Shown: piece by piece, positions 8,212 through 16,784 of the stretch
Position numbering within the stretch: position 1 is the first letter of the stretch
Layout of the letters: each line of letters starts with the position of its first letter
NCBI GenBank assembly: GCA_028280505.1
Contig: JANQLO010000018.1
Coordinates: 1 to 64,000 of the forward strand
Length of the DNA stretch: 64,000 nt
Direction of reading: 5' to 3'
Origin: Chromatiales bacterium
GTDB taxonomy: Bacteria > Pseudomonadota > Gammaproteobacteria > Chromatiales > Chromatiaceae
Notes under the pieces: model-generated
The model's input: only the letters and a program-made list of their open reading frames with translations
Database searches by the model: none
What the model was told of the DNA's origin: nothing
Translations under genes and position numbers: made by a program

Positions 8212-9737
8212 GATGCTTGGTCGTCCTGGTTGGGTGTCAGCTCGGCAAGGTATTTCAATGCACTCAGGCCCGGCATGAAGAAGTATCCTCCACCCTTGAC
8301 GGTGACGAACTGAGGCATAGTGCAGGTCGTGTTCGTTGGGCCAGATTGGTCGGGCCGTCGGAAACGGTCCGTCGGGGCTTGGTTCAGCAAGGCAGTGCGT
8401 GTTCCGAGCAAAGGATCACGTTCGTTTTGAACACCGCCGAACTTGCTGTTGACGATCCACGCGTTTTGCACGAACTCGAACTGGCGGGTGATGTTGCCGA
8501 CCAGACAGACAAACTGCAGTCCGCGCTCGGCTGCGGGCGCGTCCGGTTTGATCGCGTCCTCGGGTGTCAGTCGGGGGCCATAGTTGCGGCCGCGCCGAAG
8601 CAGGCGATGAAATCGCGTGGAGGCGATCAAGTCTTCGTCCGGTCGAGTCAGGCCGAATCCGAGTGCCCGCACGAGTCGGCTGAACAAGCCGGTGACGCCG
8701 GGCGGATAATCGCCATTGCGCGGATTGGTTCTACGGATATGTGAGCCTATCGGGCAATGTCGGCCTTGCGGGTCTTGTACATAGGTGAATTGATTTTGTG
8801 TGGCGGCGATTGGGATGCCGGGTACGGATGCCGGATCCGGCGGTACCAGGGGCGTACCGTCGCGCTGTCGACCGACCATACTCGCCGCAAGCTGTTCGCG
8901 TTTTTGTGTATCCGAACCGGTGGCGCGATCGACGAACTGCCAGAATCCCGGTACGTCCTGTTGCAGTTGCCGGATCACCAGATAGCTGCCATTGCATCCG
9001 AAGTCTTTCCTGCCGGGCGCATCTTCGGCATCCGGTAAACCTGCCGCGTGCGCGTCGCGGTCCGGATCGATCGTCGGTCTTGCGGTATACAGCCCGTATT
9101 CGTTGGGGTAGCCGAGCACCACCTCACCGGGCACCAACCAGTTGCTGTAATCGTCGCGTTCATGCGGATTCGTGCTTTGTTGTTGCGCCCAGTCGACCTG
9201 CGGTTGGCTGATGCCATCGACAAAGCCGAACGGTTCGGTCGCTTCCAATGTGGCGGTGGGCAACTCGGCGAGCAGGCCGAATGCTTGCGTGAAGGTTTCG
9301 TTTGTTATTTGTGTCCGCCATGCATCCAATTGGCCCCGCTTGGCGTAAAGCAGTAGCAATAGATGCGGCAGCCGAGTCGGTTCACCGCCCCATTCCCAAC
9401 GTGCGGGCGCATTGCCGTCGATATCGCCGAGACGACGCGAGCGACTCTTGTCGCCCGACATGCCGACGATGAATTCGTCGGAGAATCCTTCGATGATCTC
9501 GCGGTCGAGGCCGATCGCCGCGAGCCCCTGTGATGAGAACGCAATCTGCAGTGAGGTTTCCGGTGCGGGGTTTTTGGCGACGGCGTCACTGACGGGGGCC
9601 GCGCCAATCCACTGTCTCGCTGCATTGGCGTCCTTGATTTCGAGCAGCAGGAAAGCGGTCTCGGTAAGCCGGCCGTTACCGAAACGCAGTAGCGCCTGCA
9701 TGTCGTCGAATGCCATGTCGCTGTCGGATTGCATCAT
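8208..9737 (-). CDS. DyP-type haem peroxidase
   Basis: 509 residues, in the range of the larger DyP classes. The catalytic GxxDG motif is at residues 171-179 (GFVDGISQP, with Asp174 the acid-base residue). The proximal haem His is probably His333 in CPIGSHIRRTNPR, a stretch highly typical of the family. DyP enzymes use H2O2 to oxidise dyes, phenols or porphyrinogens. No Tat or Sec signal is present, so the enzyme acts in the cytoplasm unless it is exported with a partner. The start (tandem ATG) lies one base after the stop of the 433-residue gene, and its end overlaps the catalase-related gene by four bases. Tight coupling implies a shared pathway. Confidence 0.9.
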   Translation of the reverse strand: MMQSDSDMAFDDMQALLRFGNGRLTETAFLLLEIKDANAARQWIGAAPVSDAVAKNPAPETSLQIAFSSQGLAAIGLDREIIEGFSDEFIVGMSGDKSRSRRLGDIDGNAPARWEWGGEPTRLPHLLLLLYAKRGQLDAWRTQITNETFTQAFGLLAELPTATLEATEPFGFVDGISQPQVDWAQQQSTNPHERDDYSNWLVPGEVVLGYPNEYGLYTARPTIDPDRDAHAAGLPDAEDAPGRKDFGCNGSYLVIRQLQQDVPGFWQFVDRATGSDTQKREQLAASMVGRQRDGTPLVPPDPASVPGIPIAATQNQFTYVQDPQGRHCPIGSHIRRTNPRNGDYPPGVTGLFSRLVRALGFGLTRPDEDLIASTRFHRLLRRGRNYGPRLTPEDAIKPDAPAAERGLQFVCLVGNITRQFEFVQNAWIVNSKFGGVQNERDPLLGTRTALLNQAPTDRFRRPDQSGPTNTTCTMPQFVTVKGGGYFFMPGLSALKYLAELTPNQDDQAS

Positions 9738-9738
9738 G

Positions 9739-11040
9739 TCAGATCAGGCTGAGCCATTCGCGCATCGCCTCGAGCGAGGACGGGCGGGCCTCGACGCCCT
9801 CGCGGATGCGGCTGTTGCGATGCAGGTCGACGGCCGTCAGGCCGGGATAGGCCTTGTACCAGACCTCCGACGGCAGCTGATGGCGCCGCTGGGTGTATTT
9901 GAACTGTAATTCACGGTTTGCTCCCTGTTTGATCAGCCAGCTCGTGGTGGGATAGCCGACACCGTTACTGAAGCTCAGATTCAGACCCCAGCCGACCTTG
10001 TTGATGAAATCGTCCATGTAGCTCTCATGGCTGCCGTCGTAGGTGCTGGCGAAGAAAACCCGATGCCGGTCGTCCATGAAGACCCATCTTGCAAAATGGA
10101 TGCTTCTGATCCGGCTGAGAAAGCCGCGGTTGTACACATGCCGGGCAAAGTATTCGATCAATATCAAGGTGAACCTGAAGGTCCACAGTCTGAATAACCC
10201 CGGCTTGATATCACCGAAGACGTTGTACTGATTGGTGATGTCGTGATCTTCCTGCGCGGCGAGTGTCGTCACGTACTCGCGGTCCGGGCGGATGAATAAC
10301 TCGGGGTCGGATTTTTCCAGCTGCCGAAGCCGCAGAAAAAACAGGGGTGCGATCAGGAGGAACACCGGCGATAGCGCCAGCAGCACCAGCGGGACGCCGA
10401 TCTTGTGTAAGAGGTTGCGTATGCGCCAGTCCGGCGGCGTCGGTGCGGGCGGTGTCAGCTGGAGCCGGCCGTTGTGTCGTTCCCATTCGACATGGGTCAG
10501 CAGTTGCTGGCGCAGTCGCCAGGTTTGCATACTCTCGATGTCGTCGATGCGCCGCAGGTGCGCGGCCAGGCTTTCGTGTAGCGCCGCTTCCTCCCTGATC
10601 TGTTTGACGGTACGGCCGACATAACTGACGTAGTTGACGGCGGGCTTGATGTTATGTGTGTTCATCCAGCCGACGACGTCGTGTTCCATGCCGGAGAACC
10701 CGTCACAATGCGAGAATATCTGTACGAGACCGGCGCGGGCGCGGTCAACGAGTTCGGTAAAGAAGGCATCGATACCACCATCGATGTCTCCGATAAATGC
10801 CAGCGCAGGCCGCCATGGCCTCGGTGATACGCCGAACGCGCGGATCTCTTCCAGCGTATGCGATTCGATGATGACCAATCGTGCCGTGTGCAGGCGATCG
10901 AATTGCCCGAACGGAATCAGCGGGTTGTCCGGATCGGCGAAAGCGGGCGCCTGGTTCATGCCGGACAGCAATTGGCGAAGGCCATCCAGCGCCCCGTCGC
11001 GAACGGGGGCAACGATCATGAATGCGGACTGGGGTGTCAT
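9739..11040 (-). CDS. Membrane-anchored conserved protein of haem-peroxidase cluster, internally repeated
   Basis: 433 residues of unknown function. One clear membrane helix lies at about 216-237 (VPLVLLALSPVFLLIAPLFF) in the middle. The two halves look like diverged copies of a ferredoxin-like (dimeric alpha-beta barrel) domain. LHTARLVII (50-58) followed by AFIGDIDGGIDAFFTEL (81-97) parallels IHFARWVFM (314-322) followed by FASTYDGSHESYMDDFI (330-346). The His-x-Ala-Arg and Asp-Gly residues recur in both. Such folds are used by haem-binding and haem-degrading proteins and by DyP itself, so a haem or substrate-handling role is possible. That is inference. It is followed one base later by DyP. 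Confidence 0.65.
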   Translation of the reverse strand: MTPQSAFMIVAPVRDGALDGLRQLLSGMNQAPAFADPDNPLIPFGQFDRLHTARLVIIESHTLEEIRAFGVSPRPWRPALAFIGDIDGGIDAFFTELVDRARAGLVQIFSHCDGFSGMEHDVVGWMNTHNIKPAVNYVSYVGRTVKQIREEAALHESLAAHLRRIDDIESMQTWRLRQQLLTHVEWERHNGRLQLTPPAPTPPDWRIRNLLHKIGVPLVLLALSPVFLLIAPLFFLRLRQLEKSDPELFIRPDREYVTTLAAQEDHDITNQYNVFGDIKPGLFRLWTFRFTLILIEYFARHVYNRGFLSRIRSIHFARWVFMDDRHRVFFASTYDGSHESYMDDFINKVGWGLNLSFSNGVGYPTTSWLIKQGANRELQFKYTQRRHQLPSEVWYKAYPGLTAVDLHRNSRIREGVEARPSSLEAMREWLSLI

Positions 11041-11066
11041 CGAAAGTGCCTTGGGGTTCTGTTTTG

Positions 11067-11522
11067 TTATTCCCGTCTATGCTGCGTCAATGCGAAATCG
11101 AGAATCCGGGTTTTACCCCACCAAACCTTTCCGATGTAAACACCGGGTTCGACTTCGCGGATTTCATCGCGTATCACCTTGGCAAAGAACGATGTCTTGG
11201 AATAGTCGATGACAATGGTGTCTTTGCCGTCGAGCCAGCTCTTGTCACGGTAGACCTTGGCGACGACGAATGTCAGTCCGAGAGGCAGGATCTTGTTGAT
11301 CAGCACGCCGGCCTCGGCGTTGGGGCAGAACATGTCGAAGATTTTGCCCTGCCAGGCAAATAAACGCGCAAAGGCAGCAACCGACTTCGAGAACAAAGAG
11401 CCGGCCAGTATCGCGGTACCGCGCGTGTCGCCCTGGGGGAAAGCACCCGGCTCGGCGTTACGGTAGATCTCGTCGAGCTGCTCGCGTGTCATACCCAACC
11501 AATTTTTGACCGTGCTGTGCAT
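11067..11522 (-). CDS. Conserved hypothetical protein of haem-peroxidase cluster
   Basis: 151 residues. The C-terminal half carries a conserved-looking pattern: TIVIDYSKTSFFAKVIRDEI, then EVEPGVYIGKVWWGKTRILDF. This resembles small proteins I associate with lipid or lipase loci, whose fold suggests a lipocalin-like or ligand-binding beta-structure. There is no signal peptide and no cysteine pair. It is third in the run, 56 bases after the catalase-related lipoprotein gene and 26 bases before the next gene. A role in handling a fatty-acid-type substrate would fit the neighbours, but nothing in the sequence proves it. Confidence 0.6.
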   Translation of the reverse strand: MHSTVKNWLGMTREQLDEIYRNAEPGAFPQGDTRGTAILAGSLFSKSVAAFARLFAWQGKIFDMFCPNAEAGVLINKILPLGLTFVVAKVYRDKSWLDGKDTIVIDYSKTSFFAKVIRDEIREVEPGVYIGKVWWGKTRILDFALTQHRRE

Positions 11523-11578
11523 GTGCCGTTTCTCCCGGGTTTGTTTTGCCTACCCGAATCCCGGTTTGGTTTTGGGGT

Positions 11579-12625
11579 TCAGTTCGACTCGTTTCTTAGT
11601 CTGGATGCCGTGGCATACACGTCGCGTCGAACGGCGTTCATTCTTCCCAGCGGTTCATGTGCTTCGAGGCTTTGCCAAGGGTTGAAGGTACTGCGCTCAC
11701 AGCGCGCGAGTTTCTCCGGGTTTTCCACTGTCTGTTCGGGAATGTTGATGGTTGCGACGGTAACGAAGGGTGAGTCGTCTTCGTCCCAGATCACGGATGC
11801 ATCCTCGATCGGCATCGATTCGGGGTCGGTTCGTGCTTGTATTCCGAAATGAAGACAGGCCGGCGCTTGCCGTAAATGGGTGGCCACGGCCGAGCGCAGC
11901 TGATTTTCCCCGGGCTCGACAGCGGCAGCGGTTTTATAGTCGGAGCAGGGTGTGACCGAGTACTTCACCGCGGGTCCGTCCGCCGGGCCATGCCGAAACG
12001 GGACTGTGCTCCAGTATCTGATGTCGAGTGGGCTGAGGTGTCTTTCGCGTGCCTGGAACACGATCCACAGTGATTTCAAATGTGAGTCGAACGGATTGAG
12101 GAAAAAACTTACCTCGCGGTCCTTTTGGCGTGCTCGGATGAAGGACAAGAAGTCTTCGGGTGTGGCAACGAACAGCGCGGGATAGCTGTTGAGAAGAAAG
12201 TCCTGAAAACCGGGTTCGCCCCAGAGGACCGGGCCTCGAACGTTCGACAATCGAATGGACAGGCCACGAATATCTTTTTCGGAATCGTCCGCCTTGGTCG
12301 CATTGGCGAATCTCAGGAACGCCGGGTAATGCTTGGGCGCTCCGAAAACGCCATGCCGGAGTTCGTCCGGGATGTCCGCGTGAACCTCGAAGGTGCCTTC
12401 TACGCAAGCGACCGTCTTTGATTGGTTGAAACGGGGTATGACATCGTCTTGCTTCTCACGTAGCGTGATGATCTGAATGCGTTGATTCATTTCCGCTACC
12501 AGCTGCTCGGTCGACGCAAGGTCGTCGTCTTCGGCGTGGCACCCGCTCGCTATCAGCAGTGTTGCGAACAATGCGCTACCGTAGTGGGAACGCCTCGTTG
12601 CTCCCCCGGTTTTTTTTGCACGCAT
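11579..12625 (-). CDS. Catalase-related lipoprotein lacking the distal histidine
   Basis: 348 residues from the ATG at 12625, 13 bases after the stop of the haem peroxidase gene. Residues 1-29 form a lipoprotein signal (LFATLLIASGC, Cys29). The body is a second member of the catalase-related family: AFLRFANA (102-109), TDPESMPIEDASVIWDE (266-282), and a proximal Arg-x3-Tyr motif RRDVY (Arg333, Tyr337). Aligned to the soluble paralogue (KTHGILRATV), this protein reads KTVACVEGTF, so the distal His is replaced by Val72. It probably still binds haem but should not work like a peroxide-cleaving catalase. Membrane anchoring in the periplasm puts it beside the exported haem peroxidase. Confidence 0.75.
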   Translation of the reverse strand: MRAKKTGGATRRSHYGSALFATLLIASGCHAEDDDLASTEQLVAEMNQRIQIITLREKQDDVIPRFNQSKTVACVEGTFEVHADIPDELRHGVFGAPKHYPAFLRFANATKADDSEKDIRGLSIRLSNVRGPVLWGEPGFQDFLLNSYPALFVATPEDFLSFIRARQKDREVSFFLNPFDSHLKSLWIVFQARERHLSPLDIRYWSTVPFRHGPADGPAVKYSVTPCSDYKTAAAVEPGENQLRSAVATHLRQAPACLHFGIQARTDPESMPIEDASVIWDEDDSPFVTVATINIPEQTVENPEKLARCERSTFNPWQSLEAHEPLGRMNAVRRDVYATASRLRNESN

Positions 12626-12638
12626 CCTGTTTGATCCC

Positions 12639-15563
12639 TTATTCGGCAAATGCCGGATCGGACGTCGCGTCTCGGCGCGGCTTCCACGCGATGCTGTAGT
12701 ACTCGCCACGATCTCTTGCCCAGGGGTCGAACGCGTTCTTGACGTGTAACAGTTCGTCCTTGAGCTCGGGAATGTTGCGAAGCAGCAAGCGTTTCAACGG
12801 CGATACTTCCATGACATGGCCGTTGATCTTTTCCGGCTCCAGACAGGCCTTGCTTCCGTCGGTGCGCGTCGTCAGCGCATAAGGACACGCTTCCAGCGGG
12901 CCGTTGTCCTGCACCCAGTCGTAACCCAAATTGGAGTAGAACTCCGGGCGGAAGCTGGAGGTGAAGAAGCGGTCGCTGAATAATCGACGCGAGGCGTTCA
13001 GAATAAAGATATGAAACTGCGTCTCGGAGATCGCAAAGCCGTGCGGTCTCGGATACTCGGCCAGCCAGCCGACGACGTTGTCGACATCTTCGATGTTGTC
13101 GACCACGGATCCGTCAGGGTGTCCCAGGCAGTCGTTGATGAAGCTGCCGTCGGCGTTACGCTGGACAACCGAGATGATCTTGCTTTGGTCGCAGGTATGT
13201 GTCCCGTAGATTTCGCGCAGCAGTCGAACGGTTTCTTCCTGGTGCTTACGCCAGGGATTGTTTGCGTCCAGCCGGACATCGACGAAGTCGTCGAAACCGG
13301 TCAGCGTTTTCAGGCCGATTTGACGCCGGAATTCGTTGAACCGAGGGACGCCGCGCTCGCGATCGCGGATGATGTCCAATGCGACGATATCCAGCTTCCC
13401 GGTCGGTGAATCCAAATGGGGCATCGGTAGGTTTTGCAGAAACACCGGCAGATTACGCAGGTGCAACAGTCCCAGGCGTTGGCGTCCCATGCTCAGCGCC
13501 CAGTTGTCGATCCCGCGGTTATGCATGTGCCGGGTCGCGCCGGCTCTTACGGTCTTGGCAACCGGGATCTTCAGCTGGATGGCGTTCGGATCGTTCTTGT
13601 CGCGGAATTCGATCAGGTCCGGCACCAGGGCATGCAGTCGATAGACCGACGTGAACTCCTCCGGAAAATTGAACGGTGATCCGAAGTGGTTGATACCGCC
13701 GTTGACATCCTCGGCGAGGTTCTCCAGGTCCCAGGCATCACGTTTCCACCACAGGATGCCTTTGGGTTTGGTGTTGCCGAGACCGAAGATGCCGGCGCCG
13801 GAGGCGAACACCGAGTACAGCGAATTGGCCTTTTTCGCATCCTCGGAATCGGCCAGGCGATCGGCGGCCCTTGCCGACACACGGCTGAGGATGCTTTCGT
13901 TTTTTGACAGAATGCGTCGCAGTATTTGCGAGACTCTGCCTTCGTCCTGGTTGAAGAGCCCGAACCAGTTCGAGTTCATGGCGGCAAACAAGGGCTCGTC
14001 GTACAGCAATTGAGTTGTCCATTCGATCGTATGGATCTTGGCGATCTCCGCTGAAACGACCAGGCGCGCGACCTGATACAGCCGTTCATCGCCGACATCC
14101 TTGTACGCTATCGCCCGCTCGGGATCGTCCGGATTGCGTAGCCCGGAATCTTCGTTCGGTGTTTGCCGCTGACGTTCACGGAACTTGTCGACGAAGCGAT
14201 TGTGCTCGCGTGTGAACAAATTGTGGTAGAAGCTCATGCCGATGTTCCAGTTGGCCGGAAAAGCGGTGGCTTCCTGTCCCCGCCACAGCGGTTGCACCGG
14301 GCAATCGTCGGAATAGCGCTCGCAAGCGGGTAGCAGCGGCAGATAGTTGTTGCGCGTCAACAGTTTTGCCGGATCCTTGGGATCGCGTTGGACGCGCTTC
14401 AATGATGCTGCATCATGGCCATAGATCTGGGATGCGTCCCACCAGGCGGACACTTGGTTGGCGGTCGTCTTGATCGGGCGGCGTTGATAGGTTTTGCCGT
14501 CGTGCTCGAAGGTGCCCGGTTCACCGGTCGCCGCAAATAGCGAAGGTTCCCGACGGTCACCTTCGCGACAGCCCAGGGCTTTGGCCTCGCTCGACGTGCA
14601 CCCGACCTTTTGGAGTGTCGGCGCGTTGCGACCTTCGACCGTGTGCGAGAACCAGTCATGCGTCATGAATTGAATCCAGAACGCGGCCAGAACATTGAAG
14701 AAAGGTGCCTTCAGATAATTGCAGTCGGCGTCAGGCGAGAAATCGGCCGCACCCATGCCGTCGTTGCATCCGTTTCCGGGTACTTGTTCCCGAGTGAACA
14801 GTTTGCGGCTTATTAATTGTGGATCGGGTGTCAGCAGGTCGAGACGGTTCGCGTGACGATTTCGTGTGATCTCGGTCCGGCCGAGTCGAGGGAAGGTGGC
14901 CTCGAACTGCATATTGCGGTTGAAGGGCATCCCGGAAGAGCCCATCAGTGGATTCAGCAGGTCGTTGCAGATGCCGGTCAGTGTGCGGTAGGTGATGAGG
15001 TCGCCTTGGCAGAGCTGCTCACCGGCACCGCCGACAGCGGTGTAATGTTGATGATCCGGGGGGAGGCGCATTTCCGCCCATTGCTTCAGTACCGGGCCGA
15101 ACTGTCCATCACGCCCCATGATGTACTCGTCATAGGTATTGGGATCGAACAGGTTGAATTTGATCAGTTCGATGCGCTGATACTCCAGATCAAGCAGTGC
15201 ACCATCGATGCCGCGCCCGTTTGGAAAAATATGTTTGCCGAGCTTCGTTCGTGCCTCGCGTCCCTCTTTTTTCGTGCCGGCATCACCGGTTGCATAGTAG
15301 TTCTGCCAGTCCACCCAGGGGCGATCGCGGTATTGAACGGCCTTGTCGCCGCCTCGACAGCGGGCGGTATCTTCTTGAACTTTGCCGAGAAAACGTTTTG
15401 ATCGGTCGTCCGGAACTTCGAGCAGCCCTTGCTTGGCTGTCTTGATGCAGGACTTGAGTTCGCCGTCTGCATTGGCTTCGAACGAAACGGAGCAGAATGC
15501 CAGCGCCAGTATCGAGACTACAGAGAAAGGACGCCGACCTACGGTCTTCAGGTGTTCTGTCAT
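12639..15563 (-). CDS. Exported animal haem peroxidase, cyclooxygenase/dioxygenase-like
   Basis: 974 residues from the ATG at 15563, which has a GGAG seven bases upstream; the frame runs on to 15650. A Sec signal peptide spans about 1-33 (SVVSILALAFCSVSFEANAD). Haem peroxidase marks are the distal His302 (FMTHDWFSH), the FYHNLFTREHNRF segment (445-457) and the proximal His511 (AKIHTIEWTTQLL). Notably, EEFTSVYRLHALVPD (635-649) matches the cyclooxygenase segment that holds the catalytic tyrosine, here Tyr641. This tyrosine generates the radical that abstracts hydrogen from fatty acids in COX and linoleate/alpha-dioxygenases. I infer a periplasmic fatty-acid dioxygenase rather than a halide peroxidase. 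It heads a six-gene minus-strand run. Confidence 0.88.
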   Translation of the reverse strand: MTEHLKTVGRRPFSVVSILALAFCSVSFEANADGELKSCIKTAKQGLLEVPDDRSKRFLGKVQEDTARCRGGDKAVQYRDRPWVDWQNYYATGDAGTKKEGREARTKLGKHIFPNGRGIDGALLDLEYQRIELIKFNLFDPNTYDEYIMGRDGQFGPVLKQWAEMRLPPDHQHYTAVGGAGEQLCQGDLITYRTLTGICNDLLNPLMGSSGMPFNRNMQFEATFPRLGRTEITRNRHANRLDLLTPDPQLISRKLFTREQVPGNGCNDGMGAADFSPDADCNYLKAPFFNVLAAFWIQFMTHDWFSHTVEGRNAPTLQKVGCTSSEAKALGCREGDRREPSLFAATGEPGTFEHDGKTYQRRPIKTTANQVSAWWDASQIYGHDAASLKRVQRDPKDPAKLLTRNNYLPLLPACERYSDDCPVQPLWRGQEATAFPANWNIGMSFYHNLFTREHNRFVDKFRERQRQTPNEDSGLRNPDDPERAIAYKDVGDERLYQVARLVVSAEIAKIHTIEWTTQLLYDEPLFAAMNSNWFGLFNQDEGRVSQILRRILSKNESILSRVSARAADRLADSEDAKKANSLYSVFASGAGIFGLGNTKPKGILWWKRDAWDLENLAEDVNGGINHFGSPFNFPEEFTSVYRLHALVPDLIEFRDKNDPNAIQLKIPVAKTVRAGATRHMHNRGIDNWALSMGRQRLGLLHLRNLPVFLQNLPMPHLDSPTGKLDIVALDIIRDRERGVPRFNEFRRQIGLKTLTGFDDFVDVRLDANNPWRKHQEETVRLLREIYGTHTCDQSKIISVVQRNADGSFINDCLGHPDGSVVDNIEDVDNVVGWLAEYPRPHGFAISETQFHIFILNASRRLFSDRFFTSSFRPEFYSNLGYDWVQDNGPLEACPYALTTRTDGSKACLEPEKINGHVMEVSPLKRLLLRNIPELKDELLHVKNAFDPWARDRGEYYSIAWKPRRDATSDPAFAE

Positions 15564-16192
15564 TTTTACTCCAATCAGTTTTCGCGTGGAGCGCCACGGC
15601 TGTCGGAGCGTCATCGACATTCGGGTTCGCTTCCATGCGGTTGTTGTCATCAGCCTGCCGGGCTGAATCGGGAGGATTGACCGATCCCGAATTCCCGTTC
15701 GTGAATCAAAAGTGTTTATCGAACAACGCCGTTAGACTTGTTATCGGGCGTGCTCGATAAACACAGTTGATCGTGTATCCCCAATGTGCAGCCAAACAGC
15801 GCTCAGACCGAAAGGCAGCCAGATCCGTTTTTGTTAGTGTGATGATGTCAATGACTATAGAACATGTGACTGAAACAACAATCCGCAAACGGCGAAAATC
15901 ACCGCCATAGCGCAAATGTCCACATTCGAGTTTTCTTAAGCTGCGACAAGGCGCACAATTACAGCGGTCCTGGCCGGACCCGCTCCTTGAAATGCCGGTT
16001 CAAGCGCTTGCCTTGATTTTTGCGCAGCGGCCCATGGGGTGATGGTACGTCGGGGTGGGAGTGGCATCTGTTTAGCCATAGCCAAATGAAACAGGGTTTC
16101 CTTAACGACAGTCTGAAATCTAACGAGGGCGAGTGACCCATCTATACAAAGCGGGCTCTTGAGGAAATACCGATACAAAGGGGGAAGCAGCG
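15564..16192. other. Divergent promoter region between haem operon and USP gene
   Basis: About 630 bases without a supported gene. It must carry the promoter of the six-gene haem-enzyme run (leftward) and of the universal stress protein gene (rightward). No convincing palindrome, riboswitch or small ORF with a start site was found. The length is unusual for this compact genome and leaves room for regulation. Confidence 0.5.
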
Positions 16193-16618
16193 ATGCGAAG
16201 ATTTGAAAAGATTTTGGTACCGGTTGACCTGGGGGAAGACAGCTCGTGGAAAGAGACCTTGCCCACTGCCATCGACCAGGCGGAACATTCCGGAGGCGAG
16301 CTGCATATCATCACGGTGGTTCCCGACGAGCCGCCACAGCTCGCCTGGCTCCCCGAGGACTACAGCGCCAAGATGATTACGTACGCCAAGGAGCAATTGG
16401 CGAAGCTGATCGAAACGAACGTTCCGGACCAGTTGGGGGCCCGGCCGCACGTTCGTCAAGGCACGATCTACAGCGAGATTGTGAAGCTTGCAAAGGATAC
16501 GGATATCGATCTGATTGTCATGATGTCCCATAGGCCCGAGTTGAAAGACTTTTTGCTGGGCCCCAATGCGGCGAGAGTTTTACGACATGCCGAATGCCCG
16601 GTGTTAGTCATTCGTTGA
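16193..16618 (+). CDS. Universal stress protein (UspA family)
   Basis: 141 residues, the standard length of a single-domain USP. It begins RRFEKILVPVDLGEDSSW, the usual first strand and ATP-contacting loop. It ends with the nucleotide-binding pattern of the family: MMSHRPELKDFLLGPNAARVLRHAECPVLVIR, in which G-x9-(S/R)-x-x-V-x-x-H is recognisable, with Asn in place of the common Ser. This points to an ATP-binding type. The protein is soluble and cytoplasmic. It stands alone about 170 bases before the AGCS transporter and is divergent from the haem operon. Its role in stress survival is family knowledge; the specific trigger is not visible. Confidence 0.88.
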   Translation: MRRFEKILVPVDLGEDSSWKETLPTAIDQAEHSGGELHIITVVPDEPPQLAWLPEDYSAKMITYAKEQLAKLIETNVPDQLGARPHVRQGTIYSEIVKLAKDTDIDLIVMMSHRPELKDFLLGPNAARVLRHAECPVLVIR

Positions 16619-16784
16619 TATGTGTCTTTGGTCGATACTGTTTGGCCGCAGTCTCGATCAGCTGAATCAAACCGAATAAAAACGGCCGTTATGACAGATC
16701 GAATAATCACAACGCTCCATGCGCTTGCGGTACTTCGTGGCGCTAGCTCATCCGGGGTGTGTTTCATATGGGAGGGTATGACTT

